Source: Sphingobacteriales bacterium
GTDB taxonomy: Bacteria > Bacteroidota > Bacteroidia > Chitinophagales > Chitinophagaceae
Direction of reading: 5' to 3'
Assembly: GCA_024640385.1 (NCBI GenBank)
Contig: JAHEFC010000157.1
Location: 1-8,791, forward strand
Length of the DNA: 8,791 bases
Within the stretch, counting starts at the first letter, position 1. Every line of letters begins with the position of its first letter. The notes below the pieces were generated by a model, which saw only the letters and a program-made list of their open reading frames with translations, had not been told where the DNA came from and made no database searches. A program made the translations under genes and the position numbers. Of the stretch, positions 1 through 6,952 are shown piece by piece.

Positions 1-2064
1 TAATTCGAAGATGCTGATGGCGCAGCCGCCACCCCTGGCCAGCTGGATCTTCAGCGTTGTTTTATTTGTGACCTCCATGGTGTCGATCTGGTACGACTCC
101 GGATTTTTATCGTAATCAGCCAAAGGACCATCTTTATAGATAACAGCTTTGTATTTTTTACCCGGTGATAAGAATGTGAGATCAAGTTGCATGAGCCTTG
201 CATTTTCATCCGTCACCGATCCTACGAACCAATCTTTCCCATTCTTCGCTTTTCTCGCGATAGTCAGATAATCGCCTGGCTCAGCGTCTATGATCATGGT
301 CTCGGACCAGTTGACTGGAACATCTTTGATGAACTGAAAGGCATCCAGATGTTTTTCGTAATTCTCGGGGAGATCAGCAGCCATCTGGATCGGGCTGTAT
401 ATGGTAATATAAAGCGCCAATTGTTTTGCCAGGGTTGACAACACTCGTTGCTTGCGACTGCTCTCAAACTGATTCAATTGAAAATGAAAAAGTCCTGGTG
501 TATAATCCATTGGCCCTCCCATCAATCTTGTGAAAGGCAGGATCACCTGGTGTTCAGGGGGAATACCGAGTGTAGGCGCATTATTAAATTCTGTTCCTCT
601 CGCTGCTTCACTCGCCATCCAGTTAGGATACGTGCGATGAAGCCCGGTTGAACGTACGGGCTCGTGGGCAACAAGCATGATATGATAAGAAGCGGTTTTT
701 TCAGCCACCCTGTTATAGTGATTCACCATCCACTGGCCATCGTGGTGTTCGCCGCGGGGAATGATCTTGCCCACGTATCCCGTTTTGACTGTATTGATCC
801 CGTGATCCAACATGAAGCGATAAGCCGTATCCATTCTTCGTTCATAATTGGTAACAGCACCGGATGTTTCATGATGCATGATGATCTTCACGTTGCGCTC
901 TTTTGCATAGCGGGTCAGCTCATTGATATCATAATCAGGATATGGCGTAACAAAATCAAAAACGTCTTCTTTCCAATTTCCAAACCAGTCTTCCCATCCT
1001 TGATTCCAGCCTTCCACCAGCACCCCGTCAAACCCGTGCCGGGATGCAAAATCAATATAGTGTTTAACATTGGCTGTATTAGCACCATGTTTGCCCCCTT
1101 CATAAGGCCAGTTTGCTTTTCCCACGTGCATCTCCCACCACATGCCGATGAATTTCTGGGGTTTGATCCAGTCGGTATTTTTGATAGTGCTTGGATCGTT
1201 AAGATTCAGAATGATCTTTGAACTGAGGATCCCAGTGGCTTTATCACTGATAATGATGGTTCTCCATGGTGTCACTCCAGGTGCTTTCAGGTAGGCCTTG
1301 TTCCCTACAGCATCGGGCACCAGTGTGGAGGTCAGTGTCAGGTTTTTTTTGTCCAGCAACAGGTCCATGGCGGGATAATTGACCAGTGCGGCTTCATGAA
1401 TATTGATATACAATCCTTTTGTAGTTTTCATCTGCAGGGGCGTCTGCACTGCATTTGGACCGATGGGTGAACTAACAGCAATGTCTTTTTCCTTAGCTGC
1501 AGCTTCCAGGGCGCTGACCGATGAGAGACTGGTGTAATTATACAGATATTCGTTGGTGTCATAGTCGCCGGGGATCCAGAAGGCTTTGTGATCCCCGCTC
1601 ATCCGGAAGTTGGTCAGTTCGTCTTTTATTATAAAATATGCCAATTCATCCTGCTTCGGGAACTCATACCTGAAACCTATGCCATCGTTGAATATCCTGA
1701 ATATGATATTCAATTTCACGGCAGGTGCTGATCTTCTTGCAAGATGAAACACCATTTGTTTGTAGTTGTTCCGTATGGAATCCTGTTCACCCCAAACGGG
1801 TGCCCAGGTTTCATCAACTACTGTTGAATCTGTTTTGATCAAATTGAATTCGTTGAGCAGCAGATCTGGTTTGGACAGGCTAAACCCAAGGGTGGATGGA
1901 AGCATAACGGGCTGCCCTTTATATGCTACGGAGTAAAGAAATTTTCCGCTGTTATTCAGTTCGGTTGTCAAGCTGATGTTTCCAAAAACAGCATGTTTTT
2001 GTTGTGCATTCGAAATTATACCGATGAATAAAAATGCAGAGAGTAATATGATCCTATGATTCAT
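1..2064 (-). CDS. GH97 family glycoside hydrolase, SusB-like inverting alpha-glucosidase type (3' end cut by window edge)
   Basis: The minus frame is open from the ATG at 2064 to base 1 (688 codons, no stop), so only the last residues are missing. Residues 1-20 form a signal peptide ending SNA before QQ, with no lipobox Cys, so a periplasmic enzyme is expected. An N-terminal beta-sandwich (about 25-280), a catalytic barrel (about 290-570) and a C-terminal domain follow the GH97 plan. Glutamates E399 (HHETSG), E468 (AHEPVR) and E492 (RGTEFN) are spaced 69 and 24 apart. This matches the SusB residues Glu439, Glu508 and Glu532 as I remember them (two bases, one acid), and E486 matches a calcium ligand. 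This pattern fits the inverting alpha-glucosidase branch rather than the retaining alpha-galactosidase branch. It probably releases glucose from oligosaccharides, but the substrate is inferred. No SusC/SusD pair is visible. A small membrane-protein gene ends 9 bases upstream. Confidence 0.95.
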   Translation of the reverse strand, partial: MNHRIILLSAFLFIGIISNAQQKHAVFGNISLTTELNNSGKFLYSVAYKGQPVMLPSTLGFSLSKPDLLLNEFNLIKTDSTVVDETWAPVWGEQDSIRNNYKQMVFHLARRSAPAVKLNIIFRIFNDGIGFRYEFPKQDELAYFIIKDELTNFRMSGDHKAFWIPGDYDTNEYLYNYTSLSSVSALEAAAKEKDIAVSSPIGPNAVQTPLQMKTTKGLYINIHEAALVNYPAMDLLLDKKNLTLTSTLVPDAVGNKAYLKAPGVTPWRTIIISDKATGILSSKIILNLNDPSTIKNTDWIKPQKFIGMWWEMHVGKANWPYEGGKHGANTANVKHYIDFASRHGFDGVLVEGWNQGWEDWFGNWKEDVFDFVTPYPDYDINELTRYAKERNVKIIMHHETSGAVTNYERRMDTAYRFMLDHGINTVKTGYVGKIIPRGEHHDGQWMVNHYNRVAEKTASYHIMLVAHEPVRSTGLHRTYPNWMASEAARGTEFNNAPTLGIPPEHQVILPFTRLMGGPMDYTPGLFHFQLNQFESSRKQRVLSTLAKQLALYITIYSPIQMAADLPENYEKHLDAFQFIKDVPVNWSETMIIDAEPGDYLTIARKAKNGKDWFVGSVTDENARLMQLDLTFLSPGKKYKAVIYKDGPLADYDKNPESYQIDTMEVTNKTTLKIQLARGGGCAISIFEL

Positions 2065-2073
2065 GTTCAGCAA

Positions 2074-2235
2074 TTAATCGATAATGGTATCGTTTACATC
2101 CGTGTCCCTGGGTTTATGATAGTCTTCTTTCAACTGGTCTTCAAACTTAGCTTCATCTTTGATATTCCGCTTCACCAGGAACACGATCAATACTATGGCA
2201 GCTATACCGGCCAGCGTAATAATATACCAGTTCAT
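2074..2235 (-). CDS. Small single-span membrane protein (53 aa), function unknown
   Basis: The 54-codon frame starts MNWYIITLAG and stops TAA. Residues 3-21 are almost entirely hydrophobic and form one membrane span. A KR pair at 22-23 follows, then a strongly charged, acidic tail of about 30 residues ending DTIID. The charge pattern suggests the N terminus is outside or in the membrane and the tail cytoplasmic. I know of similar tiny proteins (MNW start, one helix, KR-N-KDE tail) in many Bacteroidota genomes, all annotated hypothetical; this is from memory, not a search. It lies 9 bases upstream of the GH97 gene on the same strand and probably shares its transcript. A role with GH97 is not shown. 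The overlapping plus-strand frame at 2056-2253 has no protein-like character. Confidence 0.75.
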   Translation of the reverse strand: MNWYIITLAGIAAIVLIVFLVKRNIKDEAKFEDQLKEDYHKPRDTDVNDTIID

Positions 2236-2244
2236 GATTTAGTA

Positions 2245-2276
2245 TTAGGGTGAATGAAAAGACCTGATTAAATTTA
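2245..2276 (+). promoter_or_regulatory. Candidate promoter for the GH43 gene, sharing the -7 box
   Basis: TAAATTTA at 2269-2276 is its own reverse complement, so it can also serve as a -7 box rightward. TTAG at 2245-2248 lies 20 bases upstream, one mismatch from TTTG. The implied leader to the ATG at 2308 is about 24 bases. This match is weaker than the leftward one. Confidence 0.3.
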
Positions 2277-2300
2277 GCTTTATAATAGGGAATTCACAAA
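2269..2300 (-). promoter_or_regulatory. Candidate Bacteroidota-type promoter for the small membrane protein and GH97
   Basis: Read on the minus strand, TTTG (2300-2297) is followed after exactly 20 bases by TAAATTTA (2276-2269). The known Bacteroides-type consensus is TTTG, 19-21 bases, then TAnnTTTG; the only mismatch is the last base. Transcription would begin near 2263, giving a leader of roughly 28 bases to the ATG at 2235. The match is by eye, with no start-site data. Confidence 0.5.
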
Positions 2301-2307
2301 AGCTGCC

Positions 2308-3294
2308 ATGCAAATAATTAAGTCTCCGTTTCTGATCATTTTGTTTTTCCTGGGATCATTAAATGCATTGTCCCAGAACAAACCGCCTGAATACAGCGGC
2401 AATCCATTGTTTCCCGGTTGGTATGCTGATCCGGAGGCCATTATATTCGGCAAACAATACTGGATCTATCCAACATTTTCGGCGCCATATGAAAAACAGG
2501 TTTTCCTGGATGCATTTTCATCTATCGATCTGGTCCACTGGCAAAAGCATGAACGCGTCATAGACACAAGCCGGGTGAAATGGGCGAAAAAGGCCATGTG
2601 GGCGCCTTCCATCATCCAGAAAGGAAAACAGTACTTCCTGTTTTTTGCGGCCAACGACATCCAAAACAACGAGGAAAAAGGTGGCATAGGTGTTGGAGTT
2701 GCTGATTCGCCGGCAGGTCCTTTTAAAGATTACCTGGGCAAACCCCTTATAGACAGGTTTTACAACGGGGCCCAGCCTATAGACCAGTTTGTGTTCAGGG
2801 ATGATAACGGTAAGGTATACATGTACTACGGCGGATGGCGGCATTGCAACCTGGTACAGCTGAATGATCAGTTAAATGGATTTTTGCCTTTTGGAGATGG
2901 GACTACATTCAAAGAGATCACGCCTGAAGGATATGTGGAAGGACCATTTGTTTTCAAAAGAAACGGCAGGTATTATTTCATGTGGTCAGAGGGCGGGTGG
3001 ACGGGGCCCGACTATAGTGTGGCTTATGCCATTGCCGACAATCCCGCCGGCCCATTCAAAAGAATCGGAAAAATATTACAACAGGATCCCACTATTGCAA
3101 CAGGCGCAGGCCACCATTCTGTGCTGACCATTCCTGGTAAGGATAAATATTTCATCATCTATCACCGGCGGCCGCTGACTGAAACCGATGGCAATTCCCG
3201 GGAAACCTGCATTGATGAAATGAAATTCGATAAAGATGGATTGATATTGCCGGTTAAGATCACCAAACAAGGCGTAAAGAAGACAACCTTATGA
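2308..3294 (+). CDS. Secreted GH43 family glycoside hydrolase
   Basis: This 328-residue protein has a signal peptide (hydrophobic 7-20, likely cleavage near ALSQ at 20-23) and a single five-bladed beta-propeller-type GH43 domain from about 30 to 320. The three expected acidic residues are visible: D41 in WYADPEA (general base), D159 in QPIDQFVF (pKa modulator) and E211 in GYVEGPF (general acid). GAGHHSVL at 266-273 carries a His usually found near the propeller centre. There is no extra carbohydrate-binding module. GH43 enzymes mostly act on alpha-L-arabinofuranosides, beta-xylosides or beta-galactans; I cannot assign the subfamily or bond. The gene diverges from the GH97 pair, and its stop overlaps the end of the acetyltransferase gene by 6 bases. 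Start M1 gives a clean signal peptide. Confidence 0.93.
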   Translation: MQIIKSPFLIILFFLGSLNALSQNKPPEYSGNPLFPGWYADPEAIIFGKQYWIYPTFSAPYEKQVFLDAFSSIDLVHWQKHERVIDTSRVKWAKKAMWAPSIIQKGKQYFLFFAANDIQNNEEKGGIGVGVADSPAGPFKDYLGKPLIDRFYNGAQPIDQFVFRDDNGKVYMYYGGWRHCNLVQLNDQLNGFLPFGDGTTFKEITPEGYVEGPFVFKRNGRYYFMWSEGGWTGPDYSVAYAIADNPAGPFKRIGKILQQDPTIATGAGHHSVLTIPGKDKYFIIYHRRPLTETDGNSRETCIDEMKFDKDGLILPVKITKQGVKKTTL

Positions 3295-3978
3295 TATTCT
3301 TTTTTTGAAAACAGTGAAGAACATTTCACTCCTTATCCGGTATCCGAATTTTTCATAGATCCTGATCGCGCCTTCGTTATCTTTTTTTACATGCAGGAAG
3401 GGTTTGCTGCCATCTTCCACAATGCGTGCAGATGCTTTTGAAAATAACACGGAGGCATATCCTTTTCCAAGATGGTCCGGGTGCGTGCAAATGGCACTCA
3501 CTTCGGTATAACCATTTAGCTTCATTCTTTCGCCGGCCATTGCTACCAGTTTATCCTGTTCAAAGATCCCGATATAGTTTCCGAAATCAATGGTTCTTTC
3601 ATAAAAGGGTCCCGGTTTGGTCATGGCCGTCAATTCAAGCATTTGTGGAACGTGTTCATAGGTAAGATCAATGACTTCCATTCCATTTTTTGTGGACGCC
3701 TTCAGATCGGCGCAAACCATCTGGTATAGCGGTATGGCAAAGATGATGTCGAACAATGAGGGCAACTGGACCTGCTTTTCAACTACCATAGAGAATGATC
3801 TGTCGGGCAACACCCTGGTACTTAGGAGATGAAGATCATTTTCATCCCAGTGCTTTACTGCGAGAAATGGAGATACATCTTCGGGATAATACCTGATCTC
3901 ATCATCCCCCCTGTTAAACTGTTTTTGCCGGCTGCATAACGATTCCCACGCCGGATTGCTCAATTCGTGCATCATCAT
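3289..3978 (-). CDS. GNAT family N-acetyltransferase (FR47-like)
   Basis: The C-terminal half has the GNAT fold signature. With the start at 3978, the acetyl-CoA pyrophosphate-binding loop is HPDHLGKGYA at 166-175, preceded by a beta-strand ending SAICT. The later NEGAIRIYEKFGY segment (201-213) is the usual GNAT motif B region. The N-terminal half (1-100) is less conserved, as in FR47-type proteins. The substrate is unknown; a small-molecule amine or a protein N terminus are both possible. The frame extends up to 4092, but that extension would overlap the cupin gene. Three tandem ATGs at 3978, 3975 and 3972 precede HELSNPAW, which reads like a family start, so I use 3978. The tail overlaps the GH43 stop by 6 bases. 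No functional link to the glycan genes is evident. Confidence 0.88.
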   Translation of the reverse strand: MMMHELSNPAWESLCSRQKQFNRGDDEIRYYPEDVSPFLAVKHWDENDLHLLSTRVLPDRSFSMVVEKQVQLPSLFDIIFAIPLYQMVCADLKASTKNGMEVIDLTYEHVPQMLELTAMTKPGPFYERTIDFGNYIGIFEQDKLVAMAGERMKLNGYTEVSAICTHPDHLGKGYASVLFSKASARIVEDGSKPFLHVKKDNEGAIRIYEKFGYRIRSEMFFTVFKKRIS

Positions 3979-4051
3979 ATTTTTTTGCCCCTGCAAGGTT
4001 TGTAATTTGGCGGATATAGATGGGGAATATTTTATGGCAGTCAAAAACAAA
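3979..4051. other. Divergent gap between acetyltransferase and cupin genes
   Basis: With the trimmed starts, 73 AT-rich bases separate the two divergent genes. TAATTTGG at 4003-4010 matches the Bacteroidota -7 box at 5 of 6 fixed positions in the cupin direction. The nearest TTTG (3984-3987) is only 15 bases upstream, short of the usual 19-21. A small inverted repeat, TTGC-CCCT-GCAA, spans 3985-3996. Promoters must lie here, but none is convincing. Confidence 0.3.
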
Positions 4052-4585
4052 ATGATAAGCAACCCTGGATCAGGACAAACGATCAGGTTCATTCAAACGG
4101 GCAGGGATACCGGCGGGCGGCTGCTCGAGATGGAATCCGTTTATTCATCACATTCAAAAGAGCCCGTGGCCCATTATCATCCTCAACAGGAAGAAGAGTT
4201 CACAGTTGAAGAAGGGACTATCAGCGTGAGGCTCAATGGAGAACTGAGGATCCTGCAGCAAGGTGAGCAGCTTGTTATCCCTGCCAATACGGTTCATTCC
4301 ATGTGGAATCATAGTGATCAGCAATCCCGTGTGAACTGGAAAGTGAGACCGGCCCTTGATACCGAGTATTTGCTGGAAACCGGAATGGGCCTGGCAGCTG
4401 ACGGGAAAGTAAATGAGAACGGCCTGCCATCTGTTTTGCAGACTGCATTATTAATGTTCAGGTACAAGCAGGTATACCGCCTGGCAAAGATTCCTTATGT
4501 GATACAGTTGATCCTGTTTGGTATCCTGTCACCGTTCGCGAAGCTTGTTGGTTATAGATCGGTTTATAAAAAATACATTGATTAA
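4052..4585 (+). CDS. Cupin domain protein with hydrophobic C-terminal tail
   Basis: This 177-residue protein has a cupin_2 barrel at about 10-100. Metal-ligand positions of the two cupin motifs are visible: H41 and H43 in AHYHPQQEEEF, with a glutamate at 47-49, and H82 in IPANTVHSMW. A divalent metal is therefore likely bound. After the barrel, residues 100-145 are polar. A hydrophobic stretch at about 149-168 (IQLILFGILSPFAKLVG) could anchor the protein to the inner membrane. Cupins of this size include isomerases, dioxygenases and sugar-binding sensors; no specific reaction can be assigned. I chose the ATG at 4052 because MISNPGSGQTIRFI reads like the usual start and an A-rich stretch precedes it. 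The ATG at 4034 would add six residues and is also possible. The stop codon overlaps that of the transporter gene. Confidence 0.87.
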   Translation: MISNPGSGQTIRFIQTGRDTGGRLLEMESVYSSHSKEPVAHYHPQQEEEFTVEEGTISVRLNGELRILQQGEQLVIPANTVHSMWNHSDQQSRVNWKVRPALDTEYLLETGMGLAADGKVNENGLPSVLQTALLMFRYKQVYRLAKIPYVIQLILFGILSPFAKLVGYRSVYKKYID

Positions 4586-5922
4586 CTATCCTGATCCAAG
4601 TTGATCTTTTTGAATTTTGGAACCAGGGCATGCATGATAAGCCAGGCAATTATGTAAACAGATGAACAGATCATAAACATAATGCCATAACCGATACGGA
4701 TATCACCAGCGGCTTTATAATGGTCAAACAACAGACCAGCAGATGTGGCAATCAATATCCCTCCAATTCCGCCTGCCATACCGCCGATGCCCGTTACAGA
4801 TGCAACAGCGCGGTTGGGGAACATGTCTGACACAGTAGTAAAAATATTTGCCGACCAGGCCTGGTGAGCCGAAGCGGCAATCCCGATGATGATCACCGCA
4901 TACCACATATTGAAATCGCCGGCATATTGTACAAAAAGAACTGTTAAGGGAATGAATGCGTAAATAAACATGGCTTTCTTGCGTGCCTTATTGGTATCCA
5001 TTCCTTTTTCTATTAAATATTTGGGCAACCATCCCCCTAAGATGCTTCCGATCGTGGTCATGGTATATACCAGTACCAGCGGCAGGCTAACCTGTGTGCC
5101 AGTCAATCCATATTGTTCTTTAAGAAAGGCGGGTAACCAGAAGCTGAAAAACCACCATACAGGATCGGTGAGCAATTTACCAATGAAGAAGGCCCAGGTT
5201 TGCCTGTAACTGAGGAGTTTGAACCAACTAAAAGATTTTTTGGATTCTTCGGTGACTGCATCTTCTTTGTCGCTTCTGATCAGTTCGAATTCATTCTGAC
5301 TTAATTTGCCTTTTGCCAGTTTGTTTTGTGGGGAGTCGTAAATGATCTGCCAGAAGATCAGCCAGATAAAGCCCACGGCTCCGGTTAGTATAAAAGCCCA
5401 CTGCCATCCCATGGTGACTGCTATGAGGGGCACCAGCACAGGTGCCAGTATCGCGCCAATGTTTGTGCCGGAGATAAAAACCCCTGTAGCCAGGGCCCGT
5501 TCTTTCTTCGGGAACCATTCTGCAATGGTTTTAACACCCGCAGGATAATTACCGGCTTCGGGAAGTCCCAATGCTGCACGGGCCACACCAAATCCAAACG
5601 GCCCTTTCACTATGGCGTGCGCTATGGAGGCCAGGCTCCAGGCGAATAGTGACAAGGCATAACCGAGTTTGAGACCGATCTTGTCAATGACTCCTCCAAC
5701 CAGCGCCATACCAAAGGCAAAAGCGAGTTGAAATGCGATCACGATATTGGCATAGATGGACTCATAGTGTGCGGGATCAGTGCCGAACAGACCATTCTCC
5801 TCCAGATAAGGTTTAAGCAGGCTGAGCACCTGCCGGTCCAGGTAGTTGATAGTTGTGGCAAAAAACACAAGAGCACATATGGTCCACCTGTAATTGCCTG
5901 TTTTGTGTGACGATGGTTCCAT
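4582..5922 (-). CDS. MFS transporter, ACS family, ExuT-like hexuronate/sugar-acid transporter
   Basis: This 446-residue protein has about twelve hydrophobic spans in two halves, split by a charged cytoplasmic loop at roughly 196-235. It shows features of the anion:cation symporter family (which includes ExuT, GudP and GarP): NYLDRQVLS at 26-34 in the first helix, GLPEAGNYPAGVKTIAEWFP at 119-138, and ISGTNIGAILAP at 150-161. It should import a sugar acid (hexuronate, aldonate or aldarate) with protons; the exact substrate cannot be read from sequence. It is the last gene of a three-gene operon, only 4 bases after the dehydrogenase stop. Its neighbours, a diketogulonate reductase and a polyol/aldonate dehydrogenase, support a sugar-acid substrate. 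Its TAA overlaps the cupin TAA on the opposite strand. Confidence 0.93.
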   Translation of the reverse strand: MEPSSHKTGNYRWTICALVFFATTINYLDRQVLSLLKPYLEENGLFGTDPAHYESIYANIVIAFQLAFAFGMALVGGVIDKIGLKLGYALSLFAWSLASIAHAIVKGPFGFGVARAALGLPEAGNYPAGVKTIAEWFPKKERALATGVFISGTNIGAILAPVLVPLIAVTMGWQWAFILTGAVGFIWLIFWQIIYDSPQNKLAKGKLSQNEFELIRSDKEDAVTEESKKSFSWFKLLSYRQTWAFFIGKLLTDPVWWFFSFWLPAFLKEQYGLTGTQVSLPLVLVYTMTTIGSILGGWLPKYLIEKGMDTNKARKKAMFIYAFIPLTVLFVQYAGDFNMWYAVIIIGIAASAHQAWSANIFTTVSDMFPNRAVASVTGIGGMAGGIGGILIATSAGLLFDHYKAAGDIRIGYGIMFMICSSVYIIAWLIMHALVPKFKKINLDQDS

Positions 5923-5926
5923 AGGA

Positions 5927-6943
5927 TCAGAATAAAAGGACCACCTTGCCTTTTTCAGTTGCAGGATCGTCGATCAGCTTTAATGCATCATGAATTTCAA
6001 GAAAGTGGAAGCGATGTGTGATCATATCCTTCACTTCTATTCTTCCGGCTTCGAAATGTTGAATAACTGCAGGGAATTTATTATTGTGTAATCTCGAACC
6101 CCTTATATCAATCTCCCTGGCAGTGATACTGAGCTGGCTGATGGCAGATGGCTCTTTGACAAATCCAAATGTAATCACTCTTCCCGCCGGGCATACATAA
6201 GTTAAAGCCTGTTCCAGTGATCTGACATTGCATACGGCATCGATGACGACAGTCACGCCGCTGTTGCCCGTGAGTTTCATGATCTCTTCAAAAACATCGG
6301 TTTCCCTGGCATTGATCACTACGTCTGCCCCGTATTGTTTTGCTAAATCCAGCCTTGTGTTCAGTATGTCTGAGATGTAGCAGGTAGCCCCCGTCATTTT
6401 TGCTCTTTTTAAAATGCTTAGTCCTGCCGGTCCGGCGCCCATGATAAAAACAAAATCGTCGGCGGTAATTTCTGCCCGCGAGCAGGCTTGCTCTGCAATG
6501 GTGAAGGGCTCTATCATCACGGCTTCTTCCCAGCTGAGATGTCGTGGAATCCTGTAAATGCTTTCTTGCGGCATCACTATGTATTCCTGGTAACCGCCGT
6601 CAACATGCACTGATCTTACCTGGAGTTTACCGCATACATTCTGCCGGCCGATCCGGCATTGATAGCATTTACCGCAACTGATCACGGGGTCAATCACTAC
6701 GCGATCACCAACAGCAAAGCCTGCAACATCTTGCCCTGTTTCAATGATCTCACCTGCGATCTCATGACCGATCACCCTGGGATAGGTAGCAACTGGCGAT
6801 GTTCCATGATAAACATGCACATCAGATCCGCAGATCCCGGCTGCTTTCACTTTGATCAGCACCTGGTTTGAAGAACTGATAACGGGCAGGGGCCTGTCTT
6901 CTATTACCAGGTTGTTAGCTGAATAAACACATAATGCTTTCAT
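5927..6943 (-). CDS. Zinc-dependent medium-chain dehydrogenase, aldonate/polyol type
   Basis: This 338-residue enzyme has the full medium-chain dehydrogenase layout. Catalytic zinc ligands are C38 (GICGSD), H60-E61 (IGHE) and probably E145 (MIEPF). The structural zinc site is C90, C93, C96 and C104. The Rossmann fold carries GAGPAG at 169-174, with D192 at the end of the second strand, suggesting NAD rather than NADP. Overall it resembles E. coli L-galactonate 5-dehydrogenase (LgoD/YjjN) and sorbitol or L-threonine dehydrogenases. Because it sits between a diketogulonate reductase and an ExuT-like transporter, oxidation of an aldonate such as L-gulonate or L-galactonate is my best inference. 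Other polyols cannot be excluded. It starts 9 bases after the reductase stop and ends 4 bases before the transporter start. Confidence 0.92.
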   Translation of the reverse strand: MKALCVYSANNLVIEDRPLPVISSSNQVLIKVKAAGICGSDVHVYHGTSPVATYPRVIGHEIAGEIIETGQDVAGFAVGDRVVIDPVISCGKCYQCRIGRQNVCGKLQVRSVHVDGGYQEYIVMPQESIYRIPRHLSWEEAVMIEPFTIAEQACSRAEITADDFVFIMGAGPAGLSILKRAKMTGATCYISDILNTRLDLAKQYGADVVINARETDVFEEIMKLTGNSGVTVVIDAVCNVRSLEQALTYVCPAGRVITFGFVKEPSAISQLSITAREIDIRGSRLHNNKFPAVIQHFEAGRIEVKDMITHRFHFLEIHDALKLIDDPATEKGKVVLLF

Positions 6944-6952
6944 GGAAAGGAT

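Noticed and set aside
187..1221. Plus-strand open frames of 67-185 codons (187-438, 448-651, 664-1221)
   Set aside because: They lie antisense to the GH97 catalytic domain, have no recognisable domain, and read as low-order His/Ile/Phe-rich sequence. The GH97 frame explains this DNA.
3295..3310. T-run ATTCTTTTTTTG after the GH43 stop as a terminator
   Set aside because: No GC-rich hairpin precedes it, and the same bases encode FKKRIS at the acetyltransferase C terminus.
4003..4010. TAATTTGG as a promoter -7 box for the cupin gene
   Set aside because: It matches five of six fixed bases, but the nearest TTTG is only 15 bases upstream, outside the known spacing. It is mentioned in the gap entry rather than called as a promoter.
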